Origin: an uncultured Eubacteriales bacterium
GTDB lineage: Bacteria > Bacillota > Clostridia > Christensenellales > UBA1242
Assembly: GCA_900552105.1 (NCBI GenBank)
Contig: URYH01000020.1
Location: 1 to 14,621 of the forward strand
Length of the DNA stretch: 14,621 nucleotides
Direction of reading: 5' to 3'
Shown: piece by piece, positions 1 through 5,817 of the stretch
Layout: the number at the start of each line of letters is the position of its first letter
How positions within the stretch are numbered: position 1 is the stretch's first letter
Notes under the pieces: model-generated
The model's input: the letters and a program-made list of their open reading frames with translations, nothing else
What the model was told of the DNA's origin: nothing
The model's database searches: none
Translations under genes and position numbers: made by a program

Positions 1-19
1 AAATTCCCCACGCTTTTTG

Positions 20-45
20 GTTCTTTTTCGCAACCGAAAAAGAAC
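20..45. terminator. Hairpin downstream of rmuC, possible terminator
   Basis: A perfect 11-bp stem (GTTCTTTTTCG at 20-30 against CGAAAAAGAAC at 35-45) closes a 4-base loop just beyond the rmuC stop codon. On the minus strand, where rmuC is read, the stem is followed only by C and five A, so it is not a textbook terminator in that direction. On the plus strand a run of five T follows a few bases later. It may terminate a gene arriving from outside the window. A hairpin of very similar sequence lies at 5516-5541 after the phage-like operon. Confidence 0.35.
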
Positions 46-53
46 AACCCTTT

Positions 54-1289
54 TTATTCTTCTTCGTTGTCAATGAGTGGTGTTTCTTCCCCCTCATCAA
101 TCGAAACATTTCGCAATTTTTTCGCTATGATTTGTGTTCGCTTTGATGCTCCTTCAATGGTGTCTGTTGCTTCTTCAAGTTTCTTTTGAGTTTTTGCAAG
201 AAGGGTTGCAAAATGTTCAAAATCTTGTTTGAACACTCCGAGTAATTGCCAAATTTCACTTGACCTTTTTTCGATTGAAAGCGTTTTGAAACCAAGTTGC
301 AAACTGTTGAGAAGTGCAGTTATTGTCGTTGGCCCACAAACAATAATTTTGTATTGTCGTTGGATCGTTTCAACAAGTCCTGGGTTCTTCACAATTTCGG
401 CATACAGTCCTTCTGTCGCAAGATACATAACGGCAAAGTCTGTTGTTTTTGGAAGCACAATATATTTTTCGCTTATGCTCTTTGCTTCGGTTTTCACGCG
501 TTTTTCTAAAAGTTTGCGCGCTGCATCAACCTCAACGAGGTCGCCACGGTCAACCGCATCAACCAAGCGCTGATAATCTTCAATTGGGAATTTTGCGTCA
601 ATTGGAAGGTAAATTTTTGACTCGTCTTTGCCAGGCAAAACAACAGCAAAATCAACTCTTTCTTGGGAGTTTGGTTTGATTTGAACATTTTTTTCAAATT
701 GTGAAGTGCTCAAAATTTGTTCAAGCAAAGAATTTAGCGAAATTTCGCCATAAACACCACGAGTTTTGACATTTGTGAGAACGCGTTTGAGGTCGCCAAC
801 CCCTTGGGCAAGGGTTTGCATTTCACCAAGTCCACGATAAACTTGTTCGAGTCTTTCGGAAATAATTTTGAAACTCTCGCTAAGTCGCTTTTCAAGACTC
901 TCGTTCAGTTTTTCGTCAACAGTTTGACGCATCTGTTCAAGTTTTGCCTCGTTGTCGTGTTGCAGTTTGTTGAGTCCTTGTTGCAAAACGTCAGTTGCAC
1001 GCGTGAGTCGCTGTTCGTTGCTCTCCATAATTCTGTCGAGTTGTTTTTGCAAGTTGGCAAGTTGGTTGTTTTGAAGATTAAAGGCGGATGTTATGTATTG
1101 CACAAAACTGTCGTTGTTTTGTTTCATTGCTTGCATTTGAATTTTGTTGATTTCATAAAATTGTTCTCGAACACCCGAAAGGTCAACCCCGCCATTTGAT
1201 TTTTGACGTTTTGAAACAACGATAACAACAATGAGCGAAATCAAACAAACAACAGAAACCACCAAACAAATAATTTCACTAATAATCAT
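54..1289 (-). CDS. rmuC: DNA recombination protein RmuC family
   Basis: This 411-residue protein has an N-terminal membrane segment (about residues 5-26), a long coiled coil (about 40-165) and then the RmuC nuclease-like domain. Family marks visible are RGVYGE (177-182), RVDFAVVLPG (211-220), the catalytic-type PIDAKFPIEDY (229-239), KTTDFAVMYLATEGLYAE (281-298) and GPTTITALLNSL (319-330). In E. coli RmuC limits rearrangements at inverted repeats; the biochemical reaction is not settled, and the fold relates to restriction-type nucleases. The start ATG has a good ribosome binding site (GAGGTGAG, 5 bases away) that lies inside the end of cca, which it overlaps by 11 bases, so the two are probably co-translated. 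The acidic C-terminal tail (EEGEETPLIDNEEE region) is low-complexity. The function is known only at the level of the family. Confidence 0.93.
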   Translation of the reverse strand: MIISEIICLVVSVVCLISLIVVIVVSKRQKSNGGVDLSGVREQFYEINKIQMQAMKQNNDSFVQYITSAFNLQNNQLANLQKQLDRIMESNEQRLTRATDVLQQGLNKLQHDNEAKLEQMRQTVDEKLNESLEKRLSESFKIISERLEQVYRGLGEMQTLAQGVGDLKRVLTNVKTRGVYGEISLNSLLEQILSTSQFEKNVQIKPNSQERVDFAVVLPGKDESKIYLPIDAKFPIEDYQRLVDAVDRGDLVEVDAARKLLEKRVKTEAKSISEKYIVLPKTTDFAVMYLATEGLYAEIVKNPGLVETIQRQYKIIVCGPTTITALLNSLQLGFKTLSIEKRSSEIWQLLGVFKQDFEHFATLLAKTQKKLEEATDTIEGASKRTQIIAKKLRNVSIDEGEETPLIDNEEE

Positions 1290-2529
1290 AATTTCTCACC
1301 TCTTCCAAAAGGTCTTGTTTTGAATTTTTGATGACCCCGTCAAACACTTTGCTCAAAAGTTCGTTAAGAATGTATGAGTATCTTCTTTGAGGAATGTTTG
1401 GATATTTTTTCTTGATGTCGCTGCCCTTGATGTCAAGGTCTTTGATTTGAATTGCGATTTTGTTGTTGATGAGATATTTATAGAAAAAGTTATATTTTTT
1501 TGCAAGATTTGGTGATTTTAATTTGATTAATGGATAAATTTGAGCAAAATTGTTGAAATATTTGAAAAAATAATCTTTGTTATTGACTTTTTCAAGCGCT
1601 TCAAAATAGCCACAAATTTCATTTGTCATGTCTTCAACTTCGTCAGAAGCAAAACACAATCCGTCAGCGCCCAAAAAGTTTGTTAAAAACGCAAATTTGT
1701 CGTGAGGTGAAACTGACGAAACAATATCGACAACGAGCGCCATAAAGCTTTGTTCAACTCCCGCATGCTTCACGAGTGAGTATCGAACTTTTTCAATTGG
1801 AAGGTTGAAATATTTCCAAAGCCCAAGTTTGTTATATTTGTTAAGTCCATGAATGTAAGCTTTCTTTTTTGTGTGTGTTGGATATTTTTTCGAACAAGAA
1901 AGAAGTTCCAAAAGTTCGTTTCTTTTTCTCTCGCCAGAAATGTCTGCGAGATTTGCGCGATGTGTGTGCGCACCAATAAATGTTTTTGGTTCAATTCTGA
2001 AATTGAGTTCGCTCGAAAAACGAATCATTCTCAAAATTCTTAGTCCGTCATGCAAAAAAACAAGATTTGGGTCAACAACTGCTCGGAGTTGTTTTTTCTT
2101 TATGTCTCGAATTCCGTCATTTGGGTCAATAATTTCGCCTTTCACAATATCAACATAAATTGAATTAACCGAAAAATCGCGACGTTGAGAATCCACTTCA
2201 ATGGATTTGATAAACTCAACGCTTTGGGGTTTGTGTGCACCGCTGTCAGGATAGTTTTCTTTCCTCAAAGTCGTGTATTCCCAAACATTGCCGTCATAAA
2301 CAATGTCCATTGTGCCAAGTTCTTTATTCTTGAATATGTATGAAAATTCTGTGCCGTCCAAAAAGGCGGCAACAGCGTCTGGTGAAAGCGAGCTGCAAAT
2401 ATCCGTATCAAAAGAAGGAATGCCGATCATCGCATTTCTGACACAACCACCAACAAGATATAATTTTGCGCCATTCTTTTTGAAAAGTTTGGCGAGTTTC
2501 ATAAGGTTTGCGTTTATGGATATTTTCAT
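1279..2529 (-). CDS. cca: CCA tRNA nucleotidyltransferase / poly(A) polymerase family protein
   Basis: A 416-residue class II nucleotidyltransferase that adds or repairs the CCA end of tRNAs. The N-terminal palm carries LYLVGGCVRN (23-32) followed by the metal-binding pair D41 and D43 in FDTDI. The nucleotide-selecting region has WEYTTLRKENYPDSG (83-97) and RRDFSVNSIY (116-125), close to the usual RRDFTINALY. The helical C-terminal half follows. One departure is N32 where most relatives have D (VRD). Sequence alone cannot separate a true CCA-adding enzyme from a poly(A) polymerase or A-adding enzyme, although length and order fit Bacillota Cca. No clear ribosome binding site precedes the ATG at 2529; an in-frame ATG ten codons later (after NANL) is the alternative start and also lacks one. 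The gene follows the galU terminator and runs into rmuC. Confidence 0.92.
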   Translation of the reverse strand: MKISINANLMKLAKLFKKNGAKLYLVGGCVRNAMIGIPSFDTDICSSLSPDAVAAFLDGTEFSYIFKNKELGTMDIVYDGNVWEYTTLRKENYPDSGAHKPQSVEFIKSIEVDSQRRDFSVNSIYVDIVKGEIIDPNDGIRDIKKKQLRAVVDPNLVFLHDGLRILRMIRFSSELNFRIEPKTFIGAHTHRANLADISGERKRNELLELLSCSKKYPTHTKKKAYIHGLNKYNKLGLWKYFNLPIEKVRYSLVKHAGVEQSFMALVVDIVSSVSPHDKFAFLTNFLGADGLCFASDEVEDMTNEICGYFEALEKVNNKDYFFKYFNNFAQIYPLIKLKSPNLAKKYNFFYKYLINNKIAIQIKDLDIKGSDIKKKYPNIPQRRYSYILNELLSKVFDGVIKNSKQDLLEEVRNYDY

Positions 2530-2553
2530 ATTTATAACTATATCATAAATGAG

Positions 2554-2580
2554 AAAAAAAACAACACGAAAATGTGCTGT
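2554..2580 (-). terminator. Intrinsic terminator after galU
   Basis: On the minus strand a 7-bp stem, ACAGCAC against GTGTTGT (one G-T pair), closes a 6-base loop and is followed by at least seven T. It begins 3 bases after the galU stop codon. The G-T pair forms only in the minus-strand RNA, which fits the reading direction. It separates the tilS-galU pair from the cca-rmuC pair. Confidence 0.75.
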
Positions 2581-2582
2581 TT

Positions 2583-3446
2583 TTATTTTTTTATCAAATT
2601 GTCGAGATACTCACGAAAATCTTTGCCATATTCCGCATCGTTCAAACCAAACTCAACAATGGTTTTGAGATATGCAAACTTATTGCCAGTGTCATAGTGT
2701 TTGCCTTCAAAATCACACGCGACAAGTCGATTTTCTTTTGCAAGCATATCAAACGCATCGGTCAAATATTTTTCTCCATTTCTGACATTGGTTATTTTGT
2801 CAATTTTATCAAATATTTCATTTGTCAAAACATATCTTCCAAGTGTTGAAAACAACGATTTCACATCTTCGCGTTTTGGTTTTTCAACAATGCGCGTGAC
2901 ATCATAAACATTTCCGTCATGACCGGAAAATTCAACCGAAGAATAACGAACAATTTCGTCCATTGTGACAGCATTGACCGCAAGCACACTTTTGCCCGTT
3001 TTGTTGTAGGCATCAATCACTTGTTCGCTGACATTTTTGTTTGGAGCGCGCATGACATCGTCTGCAAACACCAGCAAAAACGGCTCATCTCCAACAAAGT
3101 TTTTTGCAAGCATTGTTGCGCCCGCTGTGCCGTTGATTTCGGTTTGTGTCACAAACGAAACATTATATCTTTCACTTCGTCTGACTTGCTCCAAAATTTC
3201 GGGTTTGTCCGCAAGCCGTTGTTCAAGTTGAATGTTCTTTTTGAAGTGGTTTTTAACAACTTCTTCGTTTGCACCCACAACAATCAAAATGTCTTTTATT
3301 CCCGCCTGCAAACATTCATTGCACATAACCTCAATGGTTGGAGTGTCAAGAATTGGCATCATGCATTTTGGAACAGCCTTGCAATAAGGCATAAATCGTG
3401 TGCCGAACCCCGCGGCAAGAATAACTGCTTTTTTTACTTTTCCCAT
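2583..3446 (-). CDS. galU: UTP--glucose-1-phosphate uridylyltransferase
   Basis: A 287-residue nucleotidyltransferase making UDP-glucose from UTP and glucose-1-phosphate in the cytoplasm, for cell-envelope sugars and glycolipids. The N-terminus has the signature ILAAGFGTRFMP (9-20) and then CKAVPKCMMPI, close to the family's TKAVPKEMLPI. LLVFADDVM carries the metal-binding aspartates, and VTRIVEKPKRED is the sugar-binding segment. I chose the ATG at 3446 because it forms TAATG with the tilS stop and has GGGTG five bases upstream; an ATG four codons earlier (3458) has no ribosome binding site. It is coupled to tilS and followed at once by a terminator. Length and motifs fit bacterial GalU. A paralogue using another sugar is possible but less likely. 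Confidence 0.92.
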   Translation of the reverse strand: MGKVKKAVILAAGFGTRFMPYCKAVPKCMMPILDTPTIEVMCNECLQAGIKDILIVVGANEEVVKNHFKKNIQLEQRLADKPEILEQVRRSERYNVSFVTQTEINGTAGATMLAKNFVGDEPFLLVFADDVMRAPNKNVSEQVIDAYNKTGKSVLAVNAVTMDEIVRYSSVEFSGHDGNVYDVTRIVEKPKREDVKSLFSTLGRYVLTNEIFDKIDKITNVRNGEKYLTDAFDMLAKENRLVACDFEGKHYDTGNKFAYLKTIVEFGLNDAEYGKDFREYLDNLIKK

Positions 3447-4774
3447 TATTTCACCCATATTTTATAAATTGTTTTTGAATTTTCATCAACTCGCACATCT
3501 TCTGAAATTCCAACCCCGCAAACCGCATAGACCTTGTTTTCGAAGGCAAGAACAGGAGTGTAATCTCTCTTTCTCGAAGGCACTTTTTTCTCGACAAAAT
3601 ACGATTTGAGTTTTTTGGTTCCTCCTCCAAACTTTGTTATTTCATCGCCTTCTTTTCTAAATCTAAAATAAGCACCCTTTGGCAGTTTTTTTGCATCAAT
3701 GAACAAAGCATTCTCTTGTAAGTCTATTGCTTTGACTCGCTTTACGCATACCGTGCCAAACCCAGAAACTTCAAACTCGCCGCTCTTGAGTTCCCACATT
3801 CCCTCTGGTTTTGGAACAAATTTGTTTTGCAAAGTTATGTAATCATATTCTTTGTGCGCAACAACAGAGTTTGGCAGGTTGATTTTTGCCCCGTTTTGAC
3901 CATTTTTTGCAAGGTCCAAAATCAGGTCAACATGACGGCGCTCAAAGTCCTTTGTGATGCCAATCCTTTTCGCCGAACCCATAACCATGCGAACAACAAG
4001 CGAGTGAGACATTTCAAGATAACTAATTGGGATTTTAACCTCTTTTTTGTCAAAAATCAGAGCATCAAAATATACTTGCGAGTTTATGTATTCATCATCT
4101 TCTTTGCAAATTTTGCCAAACGACACAAGCGAGTTCACGGCTTGTGGCCAAAACTTTTTGAACCTTGGCATAATTTCGTTGCGAAGATAATTTCTCGCAT
4201 AGTCGTTGTCAAAGTTTGTTTGGTCTTCAACATATTCAATCCCGTTTTTGTCAATGTATGCATCAATCGCTTCGCGTGTTGTGTTAAGCATTGGACGAAT
4301 GTAAACTCCGTCACGACTTTCTTCCATGCCTTTTGCTCCACCAATTCCAGTTCCTCGCAAAATTCTCATAAGGATTGTTTCTGCTTGATCACTCATGTGA
4401 TGAGCAAGGGCAATCTTGTCGACAACACCTTTTTGAATGCAAGCATCAAACACGCCATATCTTGCTTCACGTGCAGCAAGTTCAACACTCAAATTTTTTT
4501 CTTTTGCAAGCTTGTTTGCGTCAACACGAAATTTATAGGCTCTCACTCCCAAACTCTTGCAATAGCCCATAACAAATCTCGCATCATCTCCGCTGTTTTC
4601 ACGAATTGAGTGGTCAACATGAATTGCGACGAGTTCAAAATCATATTTTTCTTGCAAGCCCAAAAGATAGTGAAACAAAGCCATTGAGTCCTTTCCACCA
4701 CTGAGCCCAACTCCAATGATATCTCCACGAGAGATAAGTTTGTCTTGTTCGATTGTTCTTTCAATGTTTTCCAT
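3446..4774 (-). CDS. tilS: tRNA(Ile)-lysidine synthase
   Basis: A 442-residue ATP-dependent PP-loop enzyme that attaches lysine to C34 of the CAU-anticodon tRNA-Ile, letting it read AUA instead of AUG. The PP-loop is SGGKDSM (25-31). Hallmarks of TilS rather than TtcA are HHMSDQAETILMRILRGTG, IRPML, EDQTN and ARNYLRNEIMP. The C-terminal third matches the TilS substrate-binding domains, ending near KKLKSYFVEKKVPSRKRD. The ATG at 4774 has AAGGA six bases upstream and a promoter just beyond. It is the first gene of a two-gene unit with galU. TilS is essential in nearly all bacteria, so this end of the window is core chromosome and not mobile DNA. Confidence 0.95.
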   Translation of the reverse strand: MENIERTIEQDKLISRGDIIGVGLSGGKDSMALFHYLLGLQEKYDFELVAIHVDHSIRENSGDDARFVMGYCKSLGVRAYKFRVDANKLAKEKNLSVELAAREARYGVFDACIQKGVVDKIALAHHMSDQAETILMRILRGTGIGGAKGMEESRDGVYIRPMLNTTREAIDAYIDKNGIEYVEDQTNFDNDYARNYLRNEIMPRFKKFWPQAVNSLVSFGKICKEDDEYINSQVYFDALIFDKKEVKIPISYLEMSHSLVVRMVMGSAKRIGITKDFERRHVDLILDLAKNGQNGAKINLPNSVVAHKEYDYITLQNKFVPKPEGMWELKSGEFEVSGFGTVCVKRVKAIDLQENALFIDAKKLPKGAYFRFRKEGDEITKFGGGTKKLKSYFVEKKVPSRKRDYTPVLAFENKVYAVCGVGISEDVRVDENSKTIYKIWVK

Positions 4775-4797
4775 ATTTTTTCCTTTTTTGCAAATTG

Positions 4798-4826
4798 AGT
4801 ATATAATAAAATTTATTCAATTTCAA
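4798..4826 (-). promoter_or_regulatory. Sigma-70-type promoter for tilS-galU
   Basis: On the minus strand a TTGAAA -35 box (4826-4821) and a TATACT -10 box (4803-4798) are separated by exactly 17 bases of A/T-rich DNA. The -10 box lies 23 bases before the tilS ATG, leaving a short leader that contains the ribosome binding site. Confidence 0.7.
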
Positions 4827-4894
4827 TTTGTTTTACATAAATTAACGCCATTTTTTTATTTTTCGACAGAAAAATGCACATAAAATCAAAAAAA

Positions 4895-4936
4895 TGAAAT
4901 ATTTCAGCAACATTTGTTGTTATGAAATAAATTTCA
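4895..4936. promoter_or_regulatory. Pair of TGAAAT/ATTTCA palindromes upstream of tilS
   Basis: TGAAATATTTCA (4895-4906) is a perfect 12-base palindrome. TGAAATAAATTTCA (4923-4936) is the same half-sites with two more central bases. They are 28 bases apart start to start and flank a small CAAC-ATTT-GTTG hairpin (4908-4919). They lie about 70-110 bases upstream of the tilS -35 box. They could be a regulator site or simply A/T-rich symmetric DNA. Confidence 0.3.
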
Positions 4937-5066
4937 ATAAAACAATATGACAATTTGTTTCAATCTTCCGACCGCAAGCACCACAATCAAACTCGGAGTG
5001 TCTTTTCTATTACAACTTGAACAAAAGGTTTTATGAGTCTTGTGATTTTTATGCCGCACGATTTTG

Positions 5067-5105
5067 GATTCCTCATTATGCCTTTGGCTCCATATCGGAA
5101 TGACA
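5067..5105. repeat. Small inserted hairpin element 1 in copy A
   Basis: Read on the minus strand it begins TGTCATTCCGA and ends GAGGAATC, with arms pairing through ATTCC/GGAAT and an inner ATG-CAT pair. This end pattern is that of the short intergenic hairpins common in many gut bacterial genomes. It lies in a part of copy A that copy B lacks. Confidence 0.45.
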
Positions 5106-5148
5106 TAAACTGAGTTGTTAATTTTGTATATGAATAATGTTTTAATTC

Positions 5149-5179
5149 AAGAGTTATGGCATTCTTTGCCTTAACTCTT
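5149..5179. other. Hairpin 1 of repeat copy A
   Basis: AAGAGTTA, one unpaired T and GGC (5149-5160) pair with GCC, one T and TAACTCTT (5168-5179) around ATTCTTT. Copy B keeps the same arms and loop but lacks the unpaired T on the left side (14442-14471). Confidence 0.7.
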
Positions 5180-5194
5180 CTTGATTGCCAAACT

Positions 5195-5277
5195 GCGTAA
5201 ACAACAAAAGAGTGTCAAGTGTTTGAGAACGCTCGTTCTCAAATTCACTTGCACTTGACACTGTTTTGTGTTTATGC
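5195..5277. other. Nested hairpin 2 of repeat copy A
   Basis: The outer arms GCGTAAACA...AGTGTCAAGTG and CACTTGACACT...TGTTTATGC pair with one bulge and one mismatch. Inside sits a perfect 9-bp stem, TTTGAGAAC (5222-5230) and GTTCTCAAA (5235-5243), with a 4-base loop. Copy B folds the same way, with matching changes on both arms (see findings), which supports a selected RNA or cruciform structure. Confidence 0.75.
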
Positions 5278-5295
5278 AACACAAAAAGGTTTAAA

Positions 5296-5347
5296 CGAGA
5301 TATCTTGCCAAGGGTCGACACTTCGAAGTCGACTGCTCGATATGACA
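5296..5347. repeat. Small inserted hairpin element 2 in copy A
   Basis: On the minus strand it begins GTGTCATATCGAG and ends GATATCTCG. ATATC (5300-5304) pairs with GATAT (5339-5343), and two GTCGAC boxes (5314-5319, 5328-5333) form an inner stem. Its ends follow the same TGTCAT...GAxxATC pattern as the element at 5067-5105. Copy B has only five bases at this point. Confidence 0.45.
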
Positions 5348-5384
5348 CATGTAGTTAAGCATAACCTAATTAACGCGAGGACAA

Positions 5385-5437
5385 GAATAAAAAGAAAAAA
5401 GGTTTTGTATCAAAATTTACAAAACCTCTTTTTATTC
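5385..5437. terminator. Two-way intrinsic terminator at the end of repeat copy A
   Basis: AGGTTTTGTA (5400-5409) and TACAAAACCT (5418-5427) are perfect 10-base arms around TCAAAATT. On the plus strand the stem is followed by CTTTTTATT, on the minus strand by TTTTTTCTTTTT, so it can stop transcription both ways. The outer GAATAAAAAG/CTTTTTATTC sequences also pair. The same arms start in copy B, where the window ends in the right arm. The 10-8-10 geometry would also suit a recombinase site, but the T-runs make a terminator the simpler reading. Confidence 0.65.
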
Positions 5438-5483
5438 GTAGTCCGAGTTGACCTCTTGCCCCGCTCCGCCAAGGGCGCCAGGG

Positions 5484-5514
5484 TTTGGGGCTTGCGTCGC
5501 CCCAAAGGTTTTTT
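5484..5514 (+). terminator. Plus-strand intrinsic terminator
   Basis: TTTGGGGC (5484-5491) and GCCCCAAA (5499-5506) form a perfect 8-bp stem with a 7-base loop, followed by GG and six T. There is no T-run on the minus-strand side. No plus-strand protein gene lies upstream, so if it is used it would end an RNA transcribed through repeat A from left to right. Confidence 0.55.
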
Positions 5515-5515
5515 C

Positions 5516-5541
5516 GTTCTTTTTTGACTCCAAAAAAGGAC
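5516..5541. other. Hairpin between convergent terminators
   Basis: GTTCTTTTTTG (5516-5526) pairs with CAAAAAAGGAC (5531-5541), with one T-G pair, around ACTC. It resembles the hairpin at 20-45 in sequence and in position after a minus-strand operon, so it may belong to a genome-wide family of end-of-operon hairpins. Confidence 0.4.
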
Positions 5542-5553
5542 AATATTATGCAA

Positions 5554-5584
5554 TAAAAAAACAGGGTTGAATTCCCCTGTCTTT
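5554..5584 (-). terminator. Intrinsic terminator of the phage-like operon
   Basis: Directly after the holin stop codon, the minus strand reads ACAGGG, a loop of eight bases including GAATTC, then CCCTGT followed by seven T. This is a textbook terminator in the operon's direction and marks its end. Confidence 0.85.
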
Positions 5585-5812
5585 TTATGATGATTTTTTT
5601 CGTTTTGATTTTGTTTCAATGATTGTTTTGACTTCTTCAACTTCTTCTTTGATGTCTTCAACAACATCGAGATGATTTGATAGTTTTTCAATCGTGTTTT
5701 GATATTTCTTTTCGCGCGCTGCACTATCTTTTAACACATAACAAAGAAGAGCCACAAAAAGTGCTGCAAAAATTCCATTTGTGAGAGCGATCTTAAAAAC
5801 CTCGTCCCACAT
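5585..5812 (-). CDS. BhlA/UviB-type holin-like protein
   Basis: This 75-residue protein has one membrane helix (about residues 11-27, NGIFAALFVALLCYVL). A charged cytoplasmic-type tail with coiled-coil heptads follows (KYQNTIEKLSNHL, VVEDIKEEVEEVKTII), then a Lys-rich end. This layout, including GIxAALFVxLLxYVLKxSxxREKK and the VEDIKEEVEEVK stretch, is that of the BhlA/UviB holin family, small membrane proteins that permeabilise the cell at the end of a phage cycle or act in bacteriocin release. It is the last gene of the virion operon, 5 bases after the coiled-coil gene and just before the terminator. No endolysin gene accompanies it, which is odd for a phage lysis module. The ribosome binding site is weak (AAAGG, far upstream), so its level may depend on translation of the gene before it. 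Confidence 0.82.
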   Translation of the reverse strand: MWDEVFKIALTNGIFAALFVALLCYVLKDSAAREKKYQNTIEKLSNHLDVVEDIKEEVEEVKTIIETKSKRKKSS

Positions 5813-5817
5813 GATTT

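Larger units (their letters stand above)
4968..5437. repeat. Complex structured repeat, copy A
   Basis: This gene-free stretch matches 14366-14621 in the same orientation. Shared blocks in order are: the CCGACCGC start with a diverged ~55-base segment ending in CTATnACAACTT; a hairpin with arms AAGAGTTA/TAACTCTT; an 83-base nested hairpin; and a block beginning CGAGGACAAG that leads into a two-way terminator. Copy A is longer because two stretches of roughly 100 bases are absent from copy B: one between CTATTACAACTT and the first hairpin, the other (5278-5375) between the nested hairpin and CGAGGAC. Each holds a small inserted hairpin element. No believable protein is encoded. It could be a dispersed intergenic repeat, a structured RNA gene or part of an element boundary. 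Confidence 0.8.

Noticed and set aside
3827..4609. A 260-codon open frame on the plus strand inside tilS
   Set aside because: It lies wholly opposite a confident tilS with all its motifs; its translation is Phe/Asn/His-rich with no recognisable domain, as expected for an antisense shadow.
5371..5437. Xer dif site at the repeat edge
   Set aside because: The arms do not resemble the known bacillar dif arms and the spacer is 8 rather than 6 bases.
5219..5527. A 102-codon plus-strand open frame across repeat A
   Set aside because: It crosses the nested hairpin, an inserted element and two terminators, has no convincing ribosome binding site and is not preserved in copy B.
4775..5584. tRNA gene as an integration target
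   Set aside because: No cloverleaf with a TTCGA-type arm and CCA-proximal acceptor pairing could be assembled in this gap.
5410..5724. A 104-codon minus-strand open frame overlapping the holin
   Set aside because: It runs through the operon terminator and overlaps the holin in another frame; its Lys/Asn-rich translation has no domain.
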